The notes under the pieces were generated by a model, which had not been told where the DNA came from, made no database searches, and saw only the letters and a list, made by a program, of their open reading frames with translations. 64,000 nt of DNA from Phycisphaerales bacterium (GTDB lineage Bacteria; Planctomycetota; Phycisphaerae; Phycisphaerales; UBA1924), in assembly GCA_905339235.1 (NCBI GenBank), contig CAJPFG010000006.1, forward strand, positions 62,001 to 126,000, written 5' to 3'. Below are positions 57,432 through 64,000 of the stretch, piece by piece (within the stretch, counting starts at the first letter, position 1; each line of letters starts with the position of its first letter). Position numbers and translations under genes: made by a program.

Positions 57432-57511
57432 GGCGAACGGTAGGGTGGTTGCTTCCGTACCTTGTGCGACGCGGCTGTTCCGGGGCTCCCTGTGTCCGAC
57501 GGCCGCGCACG

Positions 57512-57923
57512 TCACAAAAGCACTTCGAACCCGGCCTGCGTGAAATGGTGGTCAGCCGTGAGAATGCGCTGAATGCCTTGCTCGCGGCAGATGAGGATTG
57601 ACGAACAATCGACGAGCGACCACTCCTTGTCGGGGCGCTCTCGAAAGAGCGATAGCGCGGCGAGCCAGGCGGATGCCTCCGCCGGCACGACCATGGTTCT
57701 CGCTGAACTCAAGATTGCGTCCACCGTCCGTAGCGCGGCCTGGCGGGGGGGCGGCGTGCGACATCGAACCGAGGAACTCGGTCAATACCCATTGGCTGGT
57801 TACGAGCGGGCAACGCTCGCGGGAGAGCGAACGCCGCACCTCGACCGCCAGCGTATGGAGCCCATCTCGCGCGCTGGTTGTGGCAATTAAACCCGCGGTA
57901 TCCAAGAACACGGCGGATTTCAC
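57512..57923 (-). pseudogene. PIN-domain toxin split by a frameshift in a C7 run
   Basis: ATG 57923 starts M-K-S-A-V-F-L-D-T-A-G-L-I-A, with the first active-site Asp, then W-V-L-T-E-F-L (Glu). After A-A-P-P the frame changes: the remaining domain is read from another frame with E-W-S-L-V-D-C-S-S-I and L-T-A-D-H-H-F, which carry the other active-site Asp residues. The break coincides with a run of seven C on the minus strand (57745-57751). Removing one C would restore a ~136-residue VapC-type PIN ribonuclease. Its antitoxin overlaps by 4 bp. Confidence 0.8.
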
Positions 57924-58192
57924 CGGCGCCCCTGACCGTTTTGGCCGCGCTTGGGCGTGCCGTAGATGTAGTGGTCGTGCTCGGCGGCGAGGTCAGCGGG
58001 CAGCGATGGGTCATCGACCGGCTGATCGCCGAGGGTATCGAACGGATCGGACTCCTGTGGCGCCGGGCCGGCTTCCGGAATCGGTTCGATGCGGACGCGA
58101 GATCCCTCCGGGAGACGAAGGTCCGTCTCCGGCACGATCTTTCCGTTGTGGTACTTGCCGAAGTAGACCATTGAGACGCTCGCCAACATCAT
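57920..58192 (-). CDS. Antitoxin of the PIN-domain pair
   Basis: A 90-residue protein containing V-Y-F-G-K-Y-H-N-G-K-I-V-P-E-T-D-L-R-L-P and ending A-A-E-H-D-H-Y-I-Y-G-T-P-K-R, a common VapB-like/DUF104-type antitoxin pattern in which the short 'H-D-H-Y-L-Y-G' tail inhibits the PIN toxin. The start is uncertain between ATG 58192, 58189 and 58171. Its stop overlaps the toxin ATG (ATGA). This antitoxin appears intact. Confidence 0.7.
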   Translation of the reverse strand: MMLASVSMVYFGKYHNGKIVPETDLRLPEGSRVRIEPIPEAGPAPQESDPFDTLGDQPVDDPSLPADLAAEHDHYIYGTPKRGQNGQGRR

Positions 58193-58341
58193 AGTCGAAC
58201 GTGTCGGAGCGGGGGTCCGCTGCTGCCCTCCGAACCGAGATGTCCACAACCCTGACCAACCCTCCCGCCTGCATCCCGCCTGCCCGGGTTAAAAAAGATG
58301 CGCATATCCTCTAGCGGCTGCGCACCCTGATCGGAGGCTCT

Positions 58342-58905
58342 ATGAAGCAGCGCGTGGCGGTGGTGGGCCTGGTGCTGGGGATGGTGTTCGCGACGGCGGG
58401 GGGGTGCTCGGCCCCGCGGGCGGCGGTGGGGGTTGGGGTGGGGGTGGGGGTGGAAGGGCTGCCGGAGAAGTTCCCGGTCGAGGATTACAACCGCACGCGC
58501 ATGGCGACCAACCAGCGCCTCGGCGAGTTGCAGCGGGACCTGCGGCCGCGGCTGAGCGCGGGCACGCCGCAGGAGCGGCAGCGCGCGGCGAAGGACATCG
58601 CCGTGTTCCTGCGAACGCACCTGTCAACCCACGCGGACGAGGTGGACCTGCTCTACCGCTTCGCCGACCGGGACGCCGGGCCGCGCTACACCGAGACGAT
58701 GCGCTACCAGCACCGGGAGATCGAGTCGCGGATCGCGTTCCTGGAGTCGCTCGCGGCGGCGGAGGAGCCGGACGTGGAGATGTTCCGCTCGAAACTGACG
58801 TCGCTGGTGCACTACCTCAACGCGCACCTGGACACGGAGTTGTACACGATCGCGGTGCTGGTCGTGGACAACGAGATGGAGCGGCGGCGGGTCTCGGCGC
58901 GGTAG
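58342..58905 (+). CDS. Hemerythrin-like lipoprotein
   Basis: A 187-residue protein. Lipobox T-A-G-G-C at ~22, a Val-Gly repeat linker (from the microsatellite at 58426-58455), then helices with H-x-S-x-H-A-D-E-V (~95), Y-Q-H-R-E-I-E-S (~125) and H-Y-L-N-A-H-L-D-T-E (~165). The spacing of His and Glu/Asp residues fits a hemerythrin-like four-helix bundle able to bind a di-iron centre. Not all ligands are certain. GGAGG lies 5 nt before the ATG. Could sense or bind O2 at the cell surface. Confidence 0.6.
   Translation: MKQRVAVVGLVLGMVFATAGGCSAPRAAVGVGVGVGVEGLPEKFPVEDYNRTRMATNQRLGELQRDLRPRLSAGTPQERQRAAKDIAVFLRTHLSTHADEVDLLYRFADRDAGPRYTETMRYQHREIESRIAFLESLAAAEEPDVEMFRSKLTSLVHYLNAHLDTELYTIAVLVVDNEMERRRVSAR
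58426..58455. repeat. GGTGGG hexanucleotide repeat
   Basis: Five near-perfect hexamers (GGTGGG, GGTTGG, GGTGGG, GGTGGG, GGTGGA) encoding Val-Gly pairs. The same G-rich hexamer, on the other strand, encodes Thr-Pro in the AtpI-like gene. Confidence 0.75.
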
Positions 58906-59034
58906 TTACGGGCGTCGACCGCTTCAACGCGAAGGCGGGGAATCCCAGGAGTTCAAAACAGGAGGCCACGGAGAAGGAGTTGGGTTTGAGATTGGAAGGG
59001 CTCGGGCCCACTTTGTTTTTGCGTAAGGTGAGGG

Positions 59035-59277
59035 GTGGACTCGTCTGACGCGTTTGCGAGCTTCCTGGTGAACACTCCGATGTGGGTGCTCAACATCGCA
59101 TTTTGGCTCGTGGTTGCCGCCCTGATCGGGTTCCACTGGCTTTAGTGGGCGAAGCCGTTACGGGCGTTCATTCGAAAGAAGCGAAACCGTTGTTCCGCCT
59201 GTGGCTACTCCCTCACCGGCCTCGCGCCGGGCTCGCCGTGTCCCGAATGCGGCAAGCGCGGCGAGGCGAAGCCCTGA
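59035..59277 (+). pseudogene. Zinc-ribbon membrane protein with internal TAG
   Basis: From GTG 59035 a 36-residue membrane segment (M-W-V-L-N-I-A-F-W-L-V-V-A-A-L-I-G-F-H-W-L) ends at TAG 59143-59145. The same frame continues for 44 codons to TGA 59277 with basic A-F-I-R-K-K-R-N-R and the zinc ribbon C-S-A-C-G-Y-S-L-T-G-L-A-P-G-S-P-C-P-E-C-G. The ribbon is near-identical to that of the next gene. Probably a nonsense mutation; readthrough is the alternative. Confidence 0.65.
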
Positions 59278-59295
59278 GCGCGGTATGCTGTGCAC

Positions 59296-59703
59296 GTGAA
59301 GAGGCGATGGGCGATCCTGAGGTGGGTGTGCACGGTGACCGCCGCCGTGTTGCTGCTATGGTGGCCAACCAGTCATGCGGTCGCCATCGGCGTTGGATCG
59401 GGCGAGTTCTCCATCGCCTATGGCGACCTCAAGTCATGGCTGACTTATCCCATCGATGGCGGTCGAGTCGCCGGGTTTCAGTGGCAGACCGCCGGCGAGT
59501 ATTGGAAGGTCTGGATTCCCCGGTGGTACGTTGCGGCGCCGATTGGGGTGTTTGGCATCGGGGCTTGGCTGCACCACTGGCGATCGCGGAGCGCCGCGCG
59601 AACGGGTGCCTGCCCCGCCTGTAACTACTCCCTCACCGGCCTCACGCCGGGCTCACCGTGCCCCGAATGTGGGGGCGGCAAGCGCGACAAGCCCGCGGCC
59701 TGA
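59296..59703 (+). CDS. Membrane protein with C-terminal zinc ribbon (C)
   Basis: A 135-residue protein: membrane helices at ~8-26 (W-V-C-T-V-T-A-A-V-L-L-L-W-W) and ~75-95 (W-Y-V-A-A-P-I-G-V-F-G-I-G-A-W-L) with a loop between, and the C-terminal zinc ribbon C-P-A-C-N-Y-S-L-T-G-L-T-P-G-S-P-C-P-E-C-G. GTG 59296 is chosen because TATGCT (59284-59289) ends 6 nt before it; GTG 59290 is the alternative. The same architecture occurs at 39639-41059; role unknown. Confidence 0.7.
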   Translation: MKRRWAILRWVCTVTAAVLLLWWPTSHAVAIGVGSGEFSIAYGDLKSWLTYPIDGGRVAGFQWQTAGEYWKVWIPRWYVAAPIGVFGIGAWLHHWRSRSAARTGACPACNYSLTGLTPGSPCPECGGGKRDKPAA

Positions 59704-59785
59704 TCCCCCCATCCGTCTCCCCTCATCCCGCCTTCCCTCCGTCTTCCTCCGGACCTCTCCGCCCCTCCGCGTTCGCCTTTTCCGG

Positions 59786-62644
59786 CTACCCACGCACGGC
59801 CCCCAGCAACTCCCGCGGCTGCTTCCGCGCCAGCGCCACCACCGCCGGGGCCGCGGCCAGGAGTGTCATCGCGATCGTGATGGCCCAGCCGATCGCCAGC
59901 GGGCCCGGGGGCGGGCGCAGGTGCAGGTCCAGGCCGAAGAGGCCCGCGTCGATGCGCTGCACCGCGAAGACGCCCTGCACGCCCATGAGCGTGCCGAGCG
60001 CGGCCGCGGTGAGGCCGACGAGGACGGCTTCGCCGAGCACCAGCCGCGCCACCAGCCCGCGCGAGCCGCCCACCGCCTGGATCACGCCGAACTCGTACTG
60101 GCGGGCGGTGATGCCGGCGACGATGAGGTTCGCGACGCCGAAGCCCGCGATGAACATGGTCATGAGGGCGATGCTCGAGGCCCCGAAGAGCCCGCCCTTG
60201 ACGAACTCCTCGATCTGCTCCTTGACGGCGCGGCCGCTGCCCGCGTCGAGGATCCCCGCGCCCGCGAGACGCGATTTGATCTCGGAGACGATCTTGGCTT
60301 CGGCGCCGTGGGGGGCGTCGGGCGCGATAGCGATCTGGATGAGGTGGATGGCGTCGCTGCCGAACTTCTCCTTGAGGTCCTTGCGCGAGCCGAAGACCGC
60401 GTGGAGCGACTGGTCGGTAAAACCCTCGCCGATGCTGAAGAACTGGCTGACGACCTCCAGGCCGGGGCTGGTGACCACGCCCACGATCTCGAACCGAAAC
60501 TCCTGCCCCCCCGAGCGGCACGTGAAGACGTCGCCCACGCCCAGCCCCCGGGCGATCTGGAACTCGCGGGCGACGATCACCGCCCCGCCCTCGTTGAGAC
60601 GCCGCGTCGCCGTGGCGCGGTCGCCCTGGATCCAGACCGGGTTGGTCATGTCGAAGAAGGTCTCGGGCTCGAAGGCCATGAACATGGAGCGGTAGGACTG
60701 CAGGCCGCGGACGCCGAAGTTGTCGGTCTCGACCGGGTGGAGCGTGATGGCGCAGGTGGCGGTGACGCCGGGGATGGACTCGATCTCGGTCTGGCTGGCG
60801 GGGTTCAGGTTGAAGCCGGTGACGAAAGCGTCGGGGAACTGGAGGCGGCCGATCCAGTCGCGCTGGATGGCCCCGCCCTGGGTCCAGATGCCCACCATGA
60901 GGGCCATGCCCATCATCATCGAGCCCGCCGTGAAGCCGTAGCGGTAGGGGGTGGCGCGAACGGTGCGCTGAAGGACCGCGGGTGGAAGCGCCAGGATCTT
61001 GGTGACCGCCGGGGCCAGCAGGCGGTTGAGCAGCGCCAGCGCCGGCACCGCCAGCAGGAAGTACCCCACGAAGAGCGCGGGCAGCCCGAGGAACACGTAC
61101 AGCCAGAACCGCCACTGCCCGTCGGTGGTCAGCGTGACGACGCCGAGTTGTACCGCCGCGAGCGCCAGGCCGATCGCCAGGAGCGTCAGCACGCCCGAGC
61201 GCCGGGGCGTCACGCTCCGCGCCGCCAGGGCCTCCAGGGGCGACACCCGTGTCGCGGCCCACGCCGGGTACGCCGCGCCCGCCAGCCCGCAGATCACCGC
61301 CCCGCCCGCGGCCATCGCCAAGCCCCACGCCGGGACGTGCAGGTTGATCTCGATCTGCTTCTGGAGCATCCGGATCATGAAGAGGGCCACGCCCATCCCC
61401 AGCGGCAGCCCCACGAGCGCGCCGCCCCCGCCCACCAGCGCGCCCGCGACGAGTTGGCTCCACGCGAGTTGCGAGCGGTCGGCGCCGATGCAGCGGAGCA
61501 TGCCCAACTCGCGCTGCCGCTCGGTCACGGCGGTGGTCATGCCGGTGGTGATGATGAAGCCGGCCGCGAGGAAGGCCATGGTGGTCGCGAGCAGGAATCC
61601 CAGGCGGCTGGCCTCGATGTTCTGGTCCAGTTTCGAGGTGATCTTCCCGCTGGTGGTCATCAGGACGTGCTCGGGCAGGTCGGCGCGGTGGGCTTCGACG
61701 AACGAGTCGGGATCGGTGCCCGGCCGGAGTGAGACTTCGATCTGGCGGAGACGGCCGGTCGAACCGGTGATCCGCTCCAGCGTCTCGCGCGTCATGAACG
61801 CCTGAGGCCGCCCGCCGAAGGGCGGGGGCTTGGAGATCCCGACTACTTTGAGGCGCACGGGCTCGCGCAGCATGTCGCGGAACAAGGAGAGAGAAGGCTT
61901 CACCCCGGCGGCCTGCGCCATCTCGGCCGCCTTTTTCGGGTCCGCGAGCACGGCGCTGATGTCTACGTCGGGCATGACCTGCCGCGCGATCTCGATTTCG
62001 TCGCCAAGGCGGACTCCGACCCGGGCGTTGAGTTGCGAGGCGGTTTCGGGATCGGTCGCCGTGTCCGGCAGGGTCGGATGAGGTCCCGAGAGGTGGGTGC
62101 GCCGGCCGCCGGTGCGGGCGGGGAGGTCCATGGGAGATCTGGCGCCGGCGCCCGCGTGGCTGAGGCGGACCGCGAGCGAGCCGTCGATGACCACCTCACC
62201 GGGATTGAGCGGCAGTTCGCCCGCTTCGAGTTCGATCTCGTCGAAGCCGGCGATGTCGGCGTGCCCGGTCGCGACGGCGGTCACGGTGTACCTGGTTTCG
62301 ATGGGAGCCCAACCCGAGGCGCCCTGCTGGAGGCTCTGAACGCGTGCGGTGACGGTGATCGGGGCGCCGAGCCAGCCGGTGGCGCGCTCGACGCCTTGCC
62401 AGCGCTGGACGACGGCGAGGAGCGACTCGTCGAGAGTCTGCCCGCCGCCCGAAGGGCGGACGCGAACATCGCTTCTGCCCACGACCGAATCGACCTGCCG
62501 CTTGGCGGAAACCTGCATCGAGTTCATGGTGCAGGACACGGCCACGATCAGGGCCGCGGAAAGCCCGACCGTCGCGATCAACAGGGCGGTCCGGCTAGCC
62601 CTGGTGGACAACGAACTGATAGCGAGCCGCCACGCCGGCCGCAT
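59786..62644 (-). CDS. ABC transporter permease, FtsX/MacB type (double)
   Basis: A 952-residue permease. An N-terminal helix (A-L-L-I-A-T-V-G-L-S-A-A-L-I-V-A) precedes a large extracytoplasmic domain (~45-345), then helices around 350-520 (FtsX block 1), a second extracytoplasmic domain, and three C-terminal helices (~800-930, FtsX block 2). Blocks contain R-Q-R-E-L-G-M-L-R-C-I-G-A and Y-E-F-G-V-I-Q-A-V-G-G-S-R-G, the coupling helices that touch the ATPase. Works with the overlapping ATPase gene. Such transporters move lipoproteins or peptides across the envelope; substrate unknown. Confidence 0.88.
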   Translation of the reverse strand: MRPAWRLAISSLSTRASRTALLIATVGLSAALIVAVSCTMNSMQVSAKRQVDSVVGRSDVRVRPSGGGQTLDESLLAVVQRWQGVERATGWLGAPITVTARVQSLQQGASGWAPIETRYTVTAVATGHADIAGFDEIELEAGELPLNPGEVVIDGSLAVRLSHAGAGARSPMDLPARTGGRRTHLSGPHPTLPDTATDPETASQLNARVGVRLGDEIEIARQVMPDVDISAVLADPKKAAEMAQAAGVKPSLSLFRDMLREPVRLKVVGISKPPPFGGRPQAFMTRETLERITGSTGRLRQIEVSLRPGTDPDSFVEAHRADLPEHVLMTTSGKITSKLDQNIEASRLGFLLATTMAFLAAGFIITTGMTTAVTERQRELGMLRCIGADRSQLAWSQLVAGALVGGGGALVGLPLGMGVALFMIRMLQKQIEINLHVPAWGLAMAAGGAVICGLAGAAYPAWAATRVSPLEALAARSVTPRRSGVLTLLAIGLALAAVQLGVVTLTTDGQWRFWLYVFLGLPALFVGYFLLAVPALALLNRLLAPAVTKILALPPAVLQRTVRATPYRYGFTAGSMMMGMALMVGIWTQGGAIQRDWIGRLQFPDAFVTGFNLNPASQTEIESIPGVTATCAITLHPVETDNFGVRGLQSYRSMFMAFEPETFFDMTNPVWIQGDRATATRRLNEGGAVIVAREFQIARGLGVGDVFTCRSGGQEFRFEIVGVVTSPGLEVVSQFFSIGEGFTDQSLHAVFGSRKDLKEKFGSDAIHLIQIAIAPDAPHGAEAKIVSEIKSRLAGAGILDAGSGRAVKEQIEEFVKGGLFGASSIALMTMFIAGFGVANLIVAGITARQYEFGVIQAVGGSRGLVARLVLGEAVLVGLTAAALGTLMGVQGVFAVQRIDAGLFGLDLHLRPPPGPLAIGWAITIAMTLLAAAPAVVALARKQPRELLGAVRG

Positions 62645-63356
62645 CGAGCCCCTCCGTTTCGATGGTGGTCTTGACGCGGCCGTCCTGGAGGACGAAAACG
62701 CGCTTGCAATGGACGGCGGCCGCGGGCTCGTGGGTGACCATCAGCACGAGCATCTTCTGTTCGCGGGCGATCTCGGCGAGGAGCGACCAGAGCCGCTCGC
62801 TGCTTGCGGAGTCGAGGTTCCCGGTGGGTTCGTCGGCGAAGAGCACGGGGGGCGAAAAGAGGAGTGCCCGGGCGATGGCGATGCGCTGCTGTTCTCCGCC
62901 GGAGAGAGCATCGGGGCGGTGCTCGGCACGGTCGGCAAGTCCCAGCCGGGCAAGCAGTTCCGTGCTCCGCGAGTGCAGCCCTGCGGGCCCTTCGCCCGCC
63001 AGGGTACCGGGGAGTTCCACGTTTTCGCGGGCGGTCAGGGTGGGAATGAGATTGAACTGCTGAAAGACCACGCCGATCTCGCGCCGGCGGAAGAGGGTCG
63101 CCTCTCGCTCGGAGAGTTTGTGCACCGCCTTCGCGCCGATCCAGATTTCGCCCTGGTCCGGGCGGTCGAGCGCGGCCATGAGGTGGAGCAGCGTGGATTT
63201 CCCGCTGCCGGACTGACCCATGATCGCGTAGTACCCCGGGCGATCGACGGACAGCGTTGCACCCCGCAGAGCGGGAACCTCACGCTCGCCGAGGCGGTAG
63301 GCCTTGTGGACGTTTGTGCAGTGAAGCAGCGGGGGTGAGGCGGTGGGCGCGGCCAT
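62595..63356 (-). CDS. ABC transporter ATPase, MacB/LolD type
   Basis: A 253-residue ATPase with Walker A G-Q-S-G-S-G-K-S-T (47-55), Q-loop V-F-Q-Q-F-N-L-I-P (~97-105), signature L-S-G-G-E (151-155), Walker B V-L-F-A-D-E-P-T-G-N-L-D and H-loop T-H-E. The N-L-D after Walker B is typical of LolD/MacB/FtsE. Its 3' end overlaps the permease start by 50 bp. ATG 63356; the upstream frame is shadow. Confidence 0.93.
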   Translation of the reverse strand: MAAPTASPPLLHCTNVHKAYRLGEREVPALRGATLSVDRPGYYAIMGQSGSGKSTLLHLMAALDRPDQGEIWIGAKAVHKLSEREATLFRRREIGVVFQQFNLIPTLTARENVELPGTLAGEGPAGLHSRSTELLARLGLADRAEHRPDALSGGEQQRIAIARALLFSPPVLFADEPTGNLDSASSERLWSLLAEIAREQKMLVLMVTHEPAAAVHCKRVFVLQDGRVKTTIETEGLDAAGVAARYQFVVHQG

Positions 63357-63458
63357 GCCGTCGGAGTGCGGGCGCGGGGTGCTCTCTGCGACATTCTGGC
63401 GCACGCCGACGCTCCGTGTGAGAAACCGGTATTTGTACGAGACGCGGTCCTCGTTGGT

Positions 63459-63836
63459 TCACGGATGCTGCGCGTCGTACGCCTTCGCGTCCACGCACTT
63501 GGCCAGTCCGGACTTGTCGGAGACCTTCACCTTGCAGAGCCAGCCGTTGCCGTAAGGATCGGAGTTGAGCAACCCCGGGTTGTCGGCGAGCGCGGGGTTT
63601 ACTTCGGAGACTTCGCCGTCCACGAAGCAGTAGATGTCGCTGGTGGTCTTCACGGATTCGACTTCGCCGACAATGTCTCCGGACTTGAACTTGAAGCCGG
63701 GCTTCTTCATTTCGACGTACGTGACGTCCGTGAGTTGATCGACGGCGAACTGGGTGAGGCCGAGCGTCAGGGTCTGGCCTTCGAGTTTGTGCCACTCGTG
63801 GGAGGGGGAGTAGACGCGGTCAGCGGGACTGGACAT
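63459..63836 (-). CDS. gcvH: Glycine cleavage system H protein
   Basis: A 125-residue lipoyl carrier: S-P-S-H-E-W at the start, G-D-I-V-G-E-V-E-S-V-K63-T-T-S-D-I-Y with the lipoylated Lys, and N-x-x-P-G-L-L-N-S-D-P-Y-G-N-G-W toward the end. Shuttles the aminomethyl group between the P, T and L proteins. AAAGG lies upstream of the ATG. I looked for a glycine riboswitch between 63837 and 64000 and saw none. The rest of the gcv operon is not in the window. Confidence 0.95.
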   Translation of the reverse strand: MSSPADRVYSPSHEWHKLEGQTLTLGLTQFAVDQLTDVTYVEMKKPGFKFKSGDIVGEVESVKTTSDIYCFVDGEVSEVNPALADNPGLLNSDPYGNGWLCKVKVSDKSGLAKCVDAKAYDAQHP

Positions 63837-63960
63837 CGGAGCGCCTTTCAGGGTTTGATCGGGAGGCCGCGGGAGTCCAACTCTGCGCGGGGAGACATGG
63901 TAGCGGACAAACTCGGCGATGGGACCCCTCGAAAACCATGGCGAGCATGTTCGGGGACTG

Positions 63961-63989
63961 TTGACCGATCCCTCGCCGCGCGTTATTCT
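63961..63989 (+). promoter_or_regulatory. Predicted sigma-70-type promoter
   Basis: TTGACC (63961-63966), exactly 17 nt, TATTCT (63984-63989), pointing out of the window on the plus strand. It suggests a gene starting just beyond 64000 on the plus strand. Confidence 0.45.
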
Positions 63990-64000
63990 CGCAAATCTAA

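Noticed and set aside
63837..64000. Glycine riboswitch before gcvH
   Set aside because: No conserved glycine-aptamer core visible on the minus strand.

Overview
High-GC bacterial chromosome segment whose gene content points to the Planctomycetota, most likely class Phycisphaerae. The pointers are a TPR protein carrying two RNA-polymerase-alpha-CTD modules, several small membrane proteins ending in a zinc ribbon of the 'YSLTGLxPGSPCPECG' type, a HAF-repeat/PEP-CTERM-like secreted protein, membrane-fused spermidine-synthase-like proteins, a bacterial deoxyhypusine-synthase homologue and very short lysine-only peptides. No rRNA, tRNA or CRISPR array was seen. The taxon is an inference from these families; no marker gene was compared.

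Layout. 1-5 kb: end of a ParDE-like pair, an M16-fold protein without its zinc motif, two identical 12-residue Lys-rich peptides, and a two-gene unit with a YtcJ-like amidohydrolase. 5-7 kb: phenylalanine hydroxylase and a Pro/Thr-rich unknown. 7.4-12.1 kb: a ruined type I restriction-modification locus (hsdR'-'hsdS fusion, AlbA_2-type ATP-binding protein, two hsdM remnants) that now holds a frameshifted HipA-like kinase and a HIRAN protein. 12-26 kb: housekeeping genes (HAD phosphatase, two spermidine-synthase-like fusions, aroC, guanidinium exporter, GT2, paired lipoproteins, pdxA, MATE pump, TPR/alpha-CTD protein), broken by a dead ParDE pair. 26-34 kb: coiled-coil protein, [2Fe-2S] BFD protein, sodium symporter with a 49-residue partner, and an overlapping esterase/CHAT-transglutaminase pair that is the best candidate here for an uncharacterised system.

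34-41 kb: a deoxyhypusine-synthase homologue, a TPR/zinc-ribbon protein, and a scarred duplication in which copies of the TPR 3' end and a zinc-ribbon gene 3' end flank a HAF-repeat gene, with a perfect 67-bp inverted repeat. 41-48 kb: secreted FKBP, MFS permease, GH78 rhamnosidase and a divergent esterase, which look like a rhamnoside-using group. 49-50.4 kb: an IS3-family element (IS407-like ends) with a -1 slippery heptamer. 50.6-58 kb: pgk and a split F0 operon (atpZ-like, atpI-like, atpB, atpE, atpF, atpH) without atpAGDC behind it. 57.5-64 kb: a frameshifted PIN toxin with its antitoxin, a hemerythrin-like lipoprotein, zinc-ribbon proteins (one with an internal TAG), a MacB/FtsX-type ABC exporter, and gcvH.

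Three themes recur. Toxin-antitoxin and defence genes are mostly broken. Several genes have a -10 hexamer only 5-7 nt before the start codon, suggesting leaderless mRNAs. Many adjacent genes overlap by 4 bp (ATGA), indicating tight translational coupling.
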